DNA from: Amblyomma americanum
Taxonomy: Eukaryota > Arthropoda > Arachnida > Ixodida > Ixodidae
Length of the DNA: 64,000 nucleotides
Reading direction: 5' to 3'
NCBI RefSeq assembly: GCF_052857255.1
Contig: NC_135500.1
Span: forward strand, 160,798,689-160,862,688
The position numbers were made by a program, and so were the translations under genes. The number at the start of each line of letters is the position of its first letter. The first letter of the stretch is position 1. Positions 24,901 to 37,360 of the stretch are shown here, one piece after another. The notes below the pieces were generated by a model. The model worked only from the letters and a program-made list of their open reading frames with translations. It searched no databases and was not told the origin of the DNA.

Positions 24901-27295
24901 ATTGACGAATACGGTGGAGCATTTGCCGGAAAGGCGTTGATACCGCTCAATAAGAAAGGATATGATGTTACTGAGATGTAGCAGCAATACCCGATTCACG
25001 TAGTTATCATCATGTAGGCAGGCAGTAAAGTAAGTGTTATAGTATGCCCATATGTTTTGCGGCTGTTAAGTAGCAGTTGGCGTATAAAATAAAATAATCT
25101 TTCAATAAAACTTGAGCTCTCAGTAGCACAGTGTTACACCCATTATATCATGTTGTTTGTGAATTTTTTGCGCCGGGAAGAATGTTCTGGAGAGAATGTT
25201 TCTTAAACATCGGAGAAATTTCAACATACGCTTTGTTAGCACTTGATACAGTGGCAGTCAAGCACCAATAGTTCTATAAAAAATCCCGAAATTGACATCG
25301 GTTGTTATGATGGCCTAATTAAGCGCAATTAGAAATGACATCGTGCTGTAATTTAATGCACATTGTAGGTGCGAGTGACATAGGCACTTGAGAAATGATT
25401 GAACTTTGACTTCTGGCATATTTGTGGAGATAAAGACCAAAATGTATCCAAGGAACCCGAATCGAGTTTGACGGTCTCCGAAAGTGTTACGACACTCTCG
25501 ATTCTTCAACTATATTGTAAAAGCTTCCCCAGTGCTACATAAAAGAACTTGAAAGTAGCCTCTTATATCAATACAAAATCATAGTCCGGTGCTATGCCAT
25601 TTCTATGCCTTTACTGCCTCATTGAATGAAATAGGGATAACAAGTGCATGATTTGATTTCCTTCATATCAACTGGGTCACAACTACGCAAATATGCAGAT
25701 GTAGTAGGTCGAAATCTTCACAATACAGGCTATCAGGCAGCTATCCCGGATCATAACTCATTTTTTTATATTTTGCGTACTAATTGCACTTCGGTGCTGT
25801 CGGAGCTCTGCTTACTACCTGTCTTAACGTATTATTATTAGTATAAATATTATATATAGCTTTGGCGATGATAAATTTAAAAAAAAAACGATATTTAGGG
25901 CATGTTCAATGTGACCAAGGCAGTTACTGAACGAGAGTGAACGTAGCTTTACTAAAGTCATTCTTCCTTTCAGCAAAATAACTACCTTGCATGGTGTGTT
26001 CTTACATCAAAGTAAGTGTATATTCCTACTTCTTTTTTTTCCCTTATTGAACAATCGTGTATTCAATTAAGGTACATTTTACCTGAAGAAATTGGTTTTA
26101 TATTGGCCCTGCTTGACGCAAGCAGTTTGATACCAGGCCCGAATAGGTTCCAGTGTCTGGTGTAGCGCTGATATCGCAATGCTAGTGTTGTTGGACCTGC
26201 AACTTGTTTAACCAGGTCCAGTTCAGCGCTCGTTCCGAACAGAGTGTCGCTGGTCGGAGTATAAAGAGGTTAACCGATGGCATTGTAGCGCTTATACTAA
26301 AAAGACCGGAGCTGCCCAGGTATATACTAAAGACACCTAACTTGGAATTTATACAGAGTGAAATCATTTCTTTAATTATTTTAAGCTTGTAGGGGAGCTG
26401 GTAAGTTGTTTAGCTAAGTTCATCGATATAGCGGTACACGTTCATATCAATGAGTGACGAACAACTTGTATCTATAAATGAAAGCAAAAACGCAGCTTTT
26501 CGCGAAGAACATGAAACATTTGCTTGGATATAACTAAAACACGGTGGCAAGCACTGAAATAGTAGCGGGTAGCTTGAGAGCAAGCGACGCAGTGTTGGAA
26601 GTAGCTATAGCGAATTCACTGTCTCTCTGGATCGGCCTCGAAAAAGGCGCAGCGTTAAAATAGATGCTTTTATTTTATCTATTTACATCTCCGTCAGCGC
26701 CGTGAAGGCATTATTGCCAGGGGGATATATACATACGCAAGCAGAACATATGGCATGATCTAAATAGTGAAGCATGAAGACTAAATGACTGCCAAAGGCA
26801 TCACGATACATGCAGTTCGGGAAGAAAACTAAGGACACAGGGCCTGTTTAGCGCAATTTTTGCTGTGTTTCTTTTTCTCTGGTAGCTCGTAATATGAACC
26901 GGCCGAGCTGTCACTAGTTCGACGCTTCCTTTTACGTTTACGTCTATAGATGTTTAGTCGCAAATGCATTATCGACGTCGATGCTCTGCTGTTCACAGGT
27001 AAAGCTAGAGGACGAATTATGCCACAAATGAATAAGCCAGATAACTGTGTGTTTATAAAAATTACGTCACTTCTGGGAGGATGAGCGAAACAACTATAAT
27101 TGCGAAATTATATTAGTCTATAAAAGCCCATGATTATTAACAATGCAGAATATCACTCACGTCTCCTGATAGCCATAGCCGGATAGTTGCACCACAGCTC
27201 CAGAGAAATCGGCTGAATACTACTGCAATTTTTGCACTTGATATAAATATGCGAACGGCGAAAAAGCGCGGTTGTGACTACCAGCACAACAAAAG
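21978..27295. other. No gene recognised
   Basis: No defensible exon. It holds a 12-base G run at 22522-22533 and a G-rich stretch at 22140-22520. A short open segment at 24487-24559 follows an acceptor-like AG and reads like an Ig B strand, but ends in a stop (discussed as a finding). Confidence 0.5.
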
Positions 27296-27385
27296 CAGTT
27301 CTCACTGTGGCTTAGTAGTTAACGTGATCAGCTGTGGTAGGACTCACCGAAGGTGCGTGGTTCGCATCGTGCCGCTGAACGGCTT
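27296..27385 (+). mobile_element. tRNA-derived SINE head
   Basis: A tRNA-like segment with an A-box-like 'tggcttagtagttaacgtg' and a B-box-like 'gtgcgtggttcgcatcgtg' is followed by 'ccgctgaacggc' and a T-rich stretch to about 27420. The spacing of the two boxes fits a tRNA-derived Pol III promoter. The ordinary tick SINE body is missing, so this is a different subfamily or a truncated copy. Confidence 0.45.
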
Positions 27386-28810
27386 TGTCATTTTTTTCTC
27401 GCATTTAATTTTTTTTTTCTATTCATGTTGACGCGCAATTTCGTAGCTGACATTGTTTGTTCCAAACTTAGCTTTTTCTTCCAGCAACCATTGCCACCCA
27501 GTAATGCAGGGCCACCTTGAGCCACTGGGCCAGCCTGTTTGATGCATGTATACCCTCTACACTAATCCGATTTGCGCATTCTTTTATGTATGATACTAGA
27601 TTTGTCAGTAGGTTACCGAAACTTGTTCCTCATTCTTGAAACAAAGATGTCACAAAAAGCGCACTGAGCCACTTTCTTGATTTTTTCCGTTCAATCTCTC
27701 ACGTGATCTTCGCGGACATGATCGCACTAAACTCAAGCGACAAATTTTTACCTGCCAGCAAGTCCAACTGCTTATCCAAGGGACCAATAAATTCGAAGAA
27801 TAGGATCATGTAACGACATTCCATTACACTGCAGCGATCACTTGTGTGACTGTGTGTGGTGTTGGGGGTGTTGGAAGAAATAAGGTGCTGTGAGAAAGGC
27901 TATTCGTTTCAGTAGCAGGCACTGGTGGAAATTTGCCGATTTCAGCCCAGACCTTTTTCAACTTCTTAGCCTCTTTCAGACCCAACGACAGCAATGACAA
28001 ATGCCAGTCGACGGGCTAGTTGGACGTAAACAGTGAAATAAACACACGTGCTGTGCCTTGCACAGTGTATTCACAACAGCACAAAGACCACTACGGCAGT
28101 GGCACGACAGATTTCAATAACATTTTCATACTTCAGTCATCCTGATCGTGGGGTCTGTTTGATGCTTTTACGATCACTGTTTTGAGCCAGGAAAACAACG
28201 AGGCATTTTTCTGAACGTGAAAAAAAAACTATGAAGCTGCAACGTCGCCATTTTAGTCCTTGTATGTAGTAAAATTTCGTTAGCTCCTATATGTAGATTG
28301 GGGTTCAAGGTGTGAAGCTTATGCCCTCTTTTAAACGCCCCAAGAGCTCGCCGTAAGCTGAGCTAAACTTGCAGGGAAGTTACTGTGTGCGCCACGTTTT
28401 GCAAAGCGACGCTTGCAATGCCAGCTGCAAGGCTAACGCTCAGTCTGCGGCGGCCAAAACAAGGATCGATAGGACCGATGGGGGCAAGTTAGCGCAACAG
28501 CCGGTGCTTCCCAAAGGACGCAAAGATGGAGCCACTTCGGAGACTTTTTATGACTCGTCATGCATTCAACATTTTATCGCCATTTTTTTTAATTCGGATC
28601 TTTTGAACGGCACGAGTCGCCAGAAGTAACCACTAAAATTTGGAAAGCTGTTTTTTTTTTATTTCAACGCTTTTGTTACTCCATTATTACCCCTACTGCA
28701 TTGATCGTACAATTTAGACAACCGTATAAAACATCGTTGTCTGAACGCCCGAACTGAAATAGTGAGGTCGCTTGAAAAAAAAAATTGATCGCCGATTATA
28801 AGAACTATAG
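27386..28810. other. No gene recognised
   Basis: No exon supported. A GC-richer open segment around 28369-28629 follows the acceptor-like 'aacttgcag', but it has no ATG at its start and matches no family I know. Confidence 0.45.
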
Positions 28811-29051
28811 AGCCGCCACGATGGCTCAGTGGTTATGGCGCTCGGCTACTGACCCGAAAGACGGGGTCTCGATCCCGGCCTCGGCGGTCGAATTTCAATG
28901 GAGGCGAAATTCTAGAGGCCCGTGTACAGTGCGATGTCAGAGCATGTTTAAGAACCCCAGGTGGCCGAAAGTTGCGGAGCCCTTCACTACGTCGTCCCTC
29001 ACAGCCTGAGTCGCTTCGGGACGTTAAACCCCCAAAACCAAAAAAAAAAAC
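28811..29051 (+). mobile_element. tRNA-derived SINE with poly-A tail
   Basis: The head carries 'gatggctcagtggttatggc' (A-box region) and 'ggggtctcgatcccggcc' (B-box region); the body carries 'tctagaggcccgtgtacagt' and 'aagaaccccaggtgg', and the tail 'gggacgttaaacccccaaaa' is followed by an A run. Its body is the same subfamily as the minus-strand copy at 34590 and distinct from the one at 17831. The flanks aactatag (28803) and aactgtag (29049) could be an imperfect 8-bp target-site duplication. Confidence 0.8.
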
Positions 29052-29819
29052 TGTAGGAAGCCATCTTTTACAGTTCAAACCGGCATCACAGATTTAATTT
29101 CAAGAGTAAATCTGAAAATTCTTTAACTATTGCAGGGTGCACAATATTAGGTTGCAATTCGCTTTCATATATTGGCTTCAATGTGCCAGGCAATTAGCGG
29201 ATTGTGCTGCTAGCTTAACCAATGTGCTCAAATTAGGTCGTTTGAAACTTCTTCGTCACAGTTTTTACGATGGCGTCGGAGACATCTCCAGTCGTTCTTG
29301 CGCAATTTGAATCATCTCACTTACTGCGTTATTTTGTCTCTGAAGAAAATAAAGTGGAAATGCGTCTAAGCCCGTATGGAACTCTGGAAAGATTATCTGA
29401 AAGTCAGCTGCGAGCAGAAAAATTGACTGTAGTGGCGTAGCATAAAGACCGGTGCCTTTGTGATTAGAATAATGCGAGGAGAGCGGAAGAAGATAGATTC
29501 ATTTATTAACAAGGTAGAATAGATTATCTAAGACTTGACTGTAGAAATGCATTTAGGCTGCATATAACATCAAAATGTCTGGAGCGCAAACAAGATTTTC
29601 AATGAAGATTTCTATTACCTTACATAATTTTGCCGAGCAATATATTATTTCTACTGGCAGCTTTATAAAAAATAGTGGGAAATATATTGAATGAAAAGGA
29701 ACGCTTGAGTTCCTAGTCGACTAGCGAACTGACGTTTCGGCCACTCTGCTCGAAGGCTAGCAATGTATCCAGAATTTTGCTGCGAAGGAAGATGCTCTTT
29801 TTTTTATTGAGGCTAGAAA
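29052..29819. other. No gene recognised
   Basis: AT-rich. A perfect 12-bp palindrome, ctagtcgactag, lies at 29713-29724, and a lone copy of gacgtttcggcc at 29731-29742, the core found in the foldbacks at 20210 and 43122. Confidence 0.5.
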
Positions 29820-29870
29820 GTTTTCCATAAAATCTTTTTCCCCAGTTTTCCATCAAAATCTTTTTCCCCA
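29820..29870. repeat. Two-unit tandem duplication
   Basis: Two adjacent units of 25 and 26 bp (29820-29844 and 29845-29870), each reading close to gttttccat-aaaatcttttt-cccca, differ by one inserted base. It looks like a recent local slippage duplication. Confidence 0.8.
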
Positions 29871-32800
29871 GTGTGGTTCGTATTACAGTTAAGTTTGGGT
29901 AACTACTGAAATAAATAATGAAACAGTCATAAAGTGGCACGTTTATGTCTTGATATAAAAAAAACACGCAAGAGCAGCTTTATACTGGGAAAGCAATAAG
30001 GAGCAACAATGTTATTCTCGCCCCGGGTTACCACGCATTTTCTTAGGGACCGCAAAGACTTCGTGTAGTGCGCACGTCAACCGTGATTACTTTAGGCCAG
30101 GCACGGAACGCAGGTGTGTTAAAATAGGTAGAAGACGAGAGGAGACGAAAGAGCTGCAGGATCTCTTGTATTTAGAGTGTAGGGTATCGCTACCGGAGAC
30201 ACGCAGTGAGGGTGCAAGGCAGTGGAATTCTCGGCAGGGGCGCAGCTGGCTGACGCATGACCTAGCCCGAATCTAAACTACAAGCCGCATTGACACAAGA
30301 AAACCGTTATACACGGTGGCGTGTCCAGCAAAGCGCGTTCACACAGACAAATGTGACCCCTCGAGCACCGAATAAAGAATGGGTCATTCGTGTCGGAAAG
30401 TAGGCATGCACAGCTTCGTTGGGAAGCAGAACTCTTCCCAGTAGCGATGTTACCGTAAAAAAATTGGCGCAGGGTATGCCGAATGCAGTCGTTTGACGGC
30501 TCCCGAAGCGGAAAGCTTAACAGACTGAGATCAAGAGAGAGGGCTTCACGGGGGCAACAGTTATCGCTCTCAGCTTTCAAAGACCTAGAGAGCTAGGTAA
30601 AACTGGCGGAAATGGCTTGTAAATTCGACCGTTCCTTTTGTTTCTTATCGATTGCTCCGCCTCCTTGCCCCCTCACTTTTTCCTTTTTGCTACTGCCACA
30701 TTTCAGGTACACTGCAAAAATTATAAAGGTCAAAATATCACATTATGGTCCATTTCTTTCCCGGCGTACGCCTTTAACACTTATATGCGGAATATTTTCA
30801 TGTCTTCATTTAGCTGTTTTCATTCTTCTTGACCTAAAGTTTCTTCTAAATTTTGAGGAACCAATCAAACAACACAATTAATGAAATCTTCAGCGAGCTT
30901 TGTATCGCTGTTGAACATCGCTTGCTGACACACACTCCGGGTAGACAGTGCTACCGTGAGCACCTCGGCTAGTGTGCATAATCAAGATTTTTTGCCTTCA
31001 TAAACAGAGCGGAAAACACCCGTCTCCTAGTTTCTTGCAGTACCTTTATCATCCCATGGCGGCGTCCTTCTGCAGCCAGCCTTCAACGACGTGATTATCA
31101 GCATGAGCATCTGCACCACGAGCCACCTGTGTCCACTGCGGAACTAAATGCCCCCCACAGTGGATGTAGTTAGGCTGAGGTGGACGAATGCTTGGGCAGT
31201 TTTAATCCTGAACAAACCGGTGCGATGGCCCAAAATAGGAGCAAGGTCGCCGTAAGGACTTGCGTCGTGTGCAGCCTTGTTGAGCATCTGGAGCTCCTGG
31301 AGACTGAAATTGAGGGAAAATGGTGATAAGAGTTCGAGTTGAAGGCAGCAGCCAAGCACACACTAACTTTTCTCCGCTCTGGCACCGAGACTGGGAGAAG
31401 TTCTAGTATAGGCTTGCTTGACTTACCACATCTTTTGAAATGATCGTTGTGATAAATGGACGACATCTTCGGGGGTTCGTTAGCATATCTAACAAAACCG
31501 AAAAGCAAAAAGTAAAATAATCCTGTCAGCTTCGTCCCTGCAGTTTTTACAAAGGCAGACATTTTTCGCGAGTCCTCAACAACCTGATATGACTCACGCT
31601 TGGCAGCTCACCATTTGGTCAGTAACGTAATGTGGAAGTTTTCATTTACATGTTTGAACAACGACGCCATTTTTTATAAAGGTACTGGTGTACATAAAGT
31701 TATGGCTGTAATATTCGAAACATGTGCGCCCAGCTATGGGACGCTTTTACATTTTCAGCTTTTTTATCTGCCTTGTTGAGGTGCGGCTCCTATATCCGTG
31801 CGGGGTTCATTTGTTCTACTAGTTGTTAAAACTTTACTGACAGTTGGTACGACAGCACGCCATGTTTAATGTCTCTTTGAGTCGCGTCGTTTTGTAAGCA
31901 GTGAAATATCGCTACAGTGGATACACGATTCTTTGCTCGCACAAGTTTGAAGCAAATATAAAAAGAGTATGTATCCAGTACCTTGAAGAATTGAGAATGT
32001 ACTCGCAGCTTTAGCAAGACTTTGAAGTTGGTGCCAAAAGAAGAAATGGCTTTTCCGTCTTCTGCAGGTTCAGTGACGCGTATTTTTCATAGCATAGGCG
32101 TTAAAAGACAACAGAAATAAGAGCTGTATCCAGCTAAAACGAATGTACAGTAAAAAAAGCTAGAAAACAATCACGGAGCAGGTGAGACCATGCCATAAGT
32201 GCATGCCGTGTTCCTCTCAGCAATAGCGCACATTTATTTCTTGTTGCGAGTTCACTTCGTTATCAATCTATGTCAAGCTCCCCTCGCGCACATCTATTTC
32301 GTACAGCATTCGTTCGATAGAAAGCAATCTTTTATGCGTCGTCATGCAGCCGAATTTTCTTTCTTTTTAGGTGGTCGGTGTTCTCACCGTACCCCAATAT
32401 ATTCCCTTGTATTCCGGATCAGGAAGAGACAGGCGGTCTGAAACGTGAATGCTTCACGGCCCAAAACCCTGCGCATTTGTAATAGGCGCCGGACTCGGAC
32501 TTCAAGCGACTATTTTTCTCGCTGTCATTCCAACATTTCCGTGTTTTTGAAAACACAATCGCTTGGTCTCTTATTCTTTTTCGTTTGCTTCCCGGATTTC
32601 CAGTCAACGACAAGATCAATGAAAATCCCGCCTGGCTGACGTCGATCAATGCAACGGAAAGCCTTTAGACTCTTGCCATTCGCAAAACTCGCGAGGAAAT
32701 ACAAGAAGCAAGCTACTATATTAGGCAAGTCGAAAGCAGAAAATTCGTTTATCTATTACAAGGAATACAGCTCTCTAGTGCTTTCATTGTGTTCGTAGAT

Positions 32801-34577
32801 GAGGAAACGAGATATGCCTTGCCGGCAAGTAAAAATAAATAGCACCAAGTTCAGTAAAACTTACTCCACGAAGAGAAAATTATTCTCAAGACTGCTATTG
32901 AAACATCGGAAGCGCACAAAACCAGCCGTTAGTGAGCAGAATCCAAGCGTAAACCAAGAAATGTGTGAAACAAACAGAAACCACAGAAAGCCAGCGTAAA
33001 CGCGCCCACTTATATGTTCACATGTGCTCTAAGATTGTAAGGACGCAACGATGGCACTTGCCGGCGTAATAGTCGCGAACCAGCAGCGAAGAATGAAGAT
33101 GTCCAAAATTGCTATCACGAGAAATATAAAGAGAAACTGGGAAACGCTAGGAACTCGAGAACTACCTTAAGCTTACAGCAGGATCGAACTTCAAAGAAGA
33201 TGACACAAGTATCGTACGCACTGAGGAAAACTATTAAACTTCATACGCATACATTTTCATTAATAGTAAAGTGCATCCGGTCAACTAATGCCTTTCACGT
33301 TACTGCGACCTGCACGACGAAGGAAAGTGGAGGTTAGAAGCATGGCACATTTGACCGCATTCTTCACGCATACGTTTTGTCTCGTCGACAGTCTGCACGC
33401 CTGTATAGGGGGCATTGTCTCCAAGACAGCGTTGGGGACATCTACTCAATAAACGAAGCTCAAGGAAGTAAAGATAGCCTCTCTGCGAAAGCGTATGCCT
33501 CTCTCACTTTATCTAAGACATTGTTTTTCTATGCCGTGCCGAGTGCAACTACGTACTCCGCGTGGAAACGATGGTTATCTAAACTTAACCATTAGGCAGT
33601 TTCATGTTTTTGATACCGAGCACAAACACTGAGCAGGGCAACACTAGGGCGCAAGCCATAGGCGACAAGAAATAGCTGCATGCACGAAAAAAAAAAGAGA
33701 ACCGATTGCAATGTATCAAAACTTACGAATACAGGCGAAGAGGCGAGTTTAGCACGGTACGAAAAGAAATTCTCCCTGAGGAAAAATGAAGGCCGAGCAG
33801 AAATGTGAACGTTTCACTGCCTGCTTAGAAAAATTTTTCATTTCCGTTCTGAGATGCTCCGCCTTTGCTCCCTGTCCAAAACATGGCAAGCATTGATTTA
33901 GAAGCCACCGCAGTACATCGTACCGTCGACGTAGGACACGATTCAAAGATTGCTATGATTGCCTTCTTTGACTCTTTTCTTTGTGCTCGCACATCTTTCT
34001 GGTTGAATTAAGCTTCTGAACTTCGATCACCTCGCGTCATTTAGCTGCACTAGTCGCTCTTATATGGCGGTCGTAACACGGGACTATCTCGCTTGCGGTG
34101 CTTTATTACTGTCCTTGAACTGATTTTTCCACCCACAGAATAAGCGTATACCACCGTACAGTTCAGCACATTTTAATATTGATCGTAGCAGGAACGACAC
34201 ATATGTATGTATAAAATTCTAGGAAGATGTGAATATATGCTGTGGTTTTCCTCAAGTTGACTTTTGTTCAGGTGAGGATATTATATTGCTGGTATCATCG
34301 TCTATCATATGTTACTTTTGTTGTAGTTAGAAGAAGGCCATTTTAAAATCAGACACATGTTATTTCGGAATCTGTTCTTGTCATTTTTTTCCGAAGTGAA
34401 TGTAACGTTGTCTTTTGTTACACGTGTGTGCAATAAATGATTGCCGAGAAAGCGACAACCGCAGACCTTTTTTTGCGGTAAGCTGAGTGCCGTAGTGGTC
34501 GGACTGACGCGGTGTTTTCCTTTCAGCTGCCATTAAGCAGTATGTTCGATCGGCATCATCGGCGGAACGGTGTGTTT
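29871..34577. other. No gene recognised
   Basis: Several open frames (30278-30580 minus, 31170-31562 minus, 30612-30881 plus) were inspected and show no recognisable motif; their lengths are within chance for this much sequence. No RNA gene or further repeat was identified. Confidence 0.5.
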
Positions 34578-34589
34578 ATTCTTTCATCT

Positions 34590-34738
34590 TTGGTTTTTAG
34601 GTGGTTTAACGTCCCAAAGCGACCCAGGCTATGAGGGACGCCCTAGTGAAGGGTTCCGGATACTTCGACCACCTGGGGTTTTTTAACGTGCACTGACATC
34701 GCTTAGCACACGGGCCTCTAGAATTTCGCCTCCATCGA
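34590..34738 (-). mobile_element. 5'-truncated SINE with perfect 12-bp target-site duplication
   Basis: Reverse-strand SINE: the tail is at the left ('ctttggtttttaggtgg' in plus orientation) and the body at the right ('cttcgaccacctgggg', 'acacgggcctctagaatttc'). It stops just after the segment 'cgcctccat', so the tRNA head is missing. It is flanked by perfect copies of attctttcatct at 34578-34589 and 34739-34750, the hallmark of target-primed reverse transcription. Same subfamily as 28811-29051. Confidence 0.9.
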
Positions 34739-34750
34739 ATTCTTTCATCT

Positions 34751-37001
34751 ATAAGATTTGGAACCCAGAGTACTGTATACGAAATGAATATTTAAAACGT
34801 AACAGGAAAGCCATATCAATATCAACGTGGTAGTCTTATCTCGCATATTGAGCTTAATTTGTAATTATGAAACTGCCAAATACCCGTGAAAGAACAGTCG
34901 CTGTATTGACCTCCTATAAAGTCTGTTCCTATACAAAGTGTTCTGAATGACTCATCCTTTCCAACTTTTTTGATATCCAGGCGGCTTAAAATTTCACCTA
35001 TTTCAGTTTAGACACCGCTTGTATACCAAGCTTTTGTTTTCGCTTTGATGACCCGATCTCATATTACTCTTTGTTTATGTTGGTTCTTTATTTGTTTACG
35101 TTTCTTTTCTCTCTCCACTGGACTGCCTACATAATTACATGAAGCGCATTGCTTAAGCAAGATGAACAACCGCCTATGAGCCATGAATTGATTCATTCCT
35201 TTTTCTTATGTACAAAAGAGTGCGTTAGAAATCTGTCGCCTAAAGAGATTCCAGAGTTTCTACGCACAACCTAGGAGATGGCTTAGGGTATGCAGCACGA
35301 ACCTCAATTTCTGCTGGCGCATATTTGTCGTGACTCATTATTTGCGTCATCACGGCGAAACCCCGAACGAAGGCATCAACACAAGGAGCCCACTTTAAGT
35401 AGAAATGATTCACTTATTCCTCCTCCTACGTAATCACTGTTCACCGCAAGTAAATATTCATGCGATGTTTCCCAACGAGATACACCTACTGCTTGCTCTT
35501 ACTGTAACTCTCAAAACTCCGGTGCCCGTAAAAATATGCAAGTTCAGAAATGTAAGTGAAATTTAAGAAAAATCAAAGCCTGCCACTTTATTCTTACGGC
35601 TCCACACTGCCTCCAAGTGGCGTTCATCAACTGCCAGTGTTTAAGAGTTTTGCTTGCGGAGTAGAATTACGACTGTTTTAAAAAGCTGGATAAGTTACAG
35701 CAATCCCTGCTGCGTTGCACCGAGATGGTTTATTTTTCTTTTTTGTTTGTCCTGTGAACTTCTTTTTCCCAAAAGAGTATCGGGGTGCTCTGCCCTCAAG
35801 GCTCGCTCACACGATCCGTGCAGGTCAGCATTCCAGCACTGCTGCATCCGCCGAACTAACCGCGTCGCTTGAGCGATCACGCGCAGCTGCCGGCCATAAT
35901 GATGTCCGTGTCGCCCCGGTCATGGCATTTACGCACGCGTTCCCCCTTCCTTACATACAGGCCACCCATTAATCAGCCTAATTTGATTGCGAGCCTCGTG
36001 AATACCCCGGAAAAAAGAGAGCCCGGCCCCTACTTTCCCGCCAGTTACTCTTGTACCGCTGCTCGCAGCAACTCTACTCTTCGAGCCGCCTCACGGATTA
36101 TGGGGGTCGCTTTATAGATGGACGACACAATCTATGTATTTACCCAGAAACGCTTGTTGACTTCTCTAAAACACGCAGCAGGTATCGATGCTACGACACA
36201 GAGTGAGCTCGTAGCTTACCAGTACTATTTGAGCGTGTTTATTTATTTCGCTTCGTTTTGCATGTCATTCAGCGACGTGCAGCCACTGTCTCTTCTTGCT
36301 CTGGCTACAGCTTCATGTGTTAAAAGCGTGCTTGGGTAAAAAAATAAAAGCATCCAAGAAAGGCTTTTTTACTGAATAAATTGTAACCTATTATGTTGTC
36401 GCGAGAAGTTATAAAGTATGAAATGCACAGCAGAAAAGGCGCGTTAGCTTTTTTGAACGGCTCATAGATAAAAGCAGCGGCGCTCGGCTTTTGGCCAAAT
36501 TCTTTATCTTCCGGACATGAGACCACCTTCACCCTATTCTTTTCTTCGACCTGGGCAGCGCATGTGGCCCCCTGGCTCTTTTCGCGGCTCAGAGATCCAC
36601 AGCCTTCATGAGCTACTCTTCAAGCTGAAAAGGATGTTTGGCGTTCGTCGTCGATTTATGCGCTCCATTCGTACCTTTATCCTTTTCGCTCTAGGCGAAG
36701 TCCTCAGCTTTTCTTTTGATACCTAGCGCCCTACAGCACTCGCCCACTTTTGTCCGGCCTTTGTGACGCGCAGTTTCACCTAGGCCAGCTTCTCATATTC
36801 GTCGGCTGGAAGCTCACGCTGCCATTGTAGACAAAAAAGAGCCTTTCTACATTTTTACTCATACATCTAGATTGCTTGATAGCGGCCGCTACGCTACTTC
36901 CCTCGAGAATTAGTGACTGCGAAACTAAAATGAAAATTACAAAGACAATGATATAAAGCACGCAGCTCATGAGGCTATCAATTAGAGCATGCAGTTCGAT
37001 A
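34751..37001. other. No gene recognised
   Basis: Includes a GC-richer patch at about 35780-36120 with overlapping open frames on both strands and no recognisable protein. No RNA gene identified. Confidence 0.5.
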
Positions 37002-37084
37002 GTCTGCCGAGATGGCCGAGTGGTCTAATGCAATGGTAAACAGCGATGCTTTGTTTGGGCCGCTACGCGTTCGAATTCTGTATA
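37002..37084 (+). pseudogene. tRNA-like relic (Leu/Ser-type head)
   Basis: Positions 37013-37024 read tggccgagtggt, a good A box of the type found in tRNA-Leu and tRNA-Ser, and 37067-37078 read gcgttcgaattc, a fair B box. The length of about 83 nt suits a tRNA with a long variable arm. The two ends do not pair into a convincing acceptor stem and the anticodon arm is not clear, so I call it a tRNA pseudogene or the head of a SINE, not a working tRNA gene. Confidence 0.4.
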
Positions 37085-37237
37085 GAGCTAGGGTACGGGA
37101 AAGTTTTTCCTGCTGGATATCATTTCGAGTAAAATGATGAGAATGTTCCGAATCAGCTCGGCTGCATGTTTGGCGTTTGGTTGGCCGCTCTCTCTGAATG
37201 ATGCTCGCTTGAGTTTGCAGAGAATTATAGAAAAGAG

Positions 37238-37360
37238 TTAAGTCATAAAGCAACGCGCTACGTTGACACGCACAAAAAGAGAGAACGACAAACAAAGGCG
37301 CCTGTAATTGTTGTCCTCTCTCTTTGTGTGTCACAATGTTGCGCTTTTTTACACAAGTTA
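37238..37360. repeat. Imperfect foldback element
   Basis: Inverted arms of about 50 bp (37238-37290 and 37308-37360) pair with several mismatches: left 'aagcaacgcgctacgttgac' and 'aaagagagaacgac', right 'gtcctctctcttt' and 'cacaatgttgcgctt'. The loop is about 17 bp. It resembles in composition the element at 47595-47681. Confidence 0.6.

Noticed and set aside
28369..28629. Cys-containing frame after an acceptor-like AG
   Set aside because: No ATG at its start, no downstream exon found, and the cysteine spacing fits no family I know.
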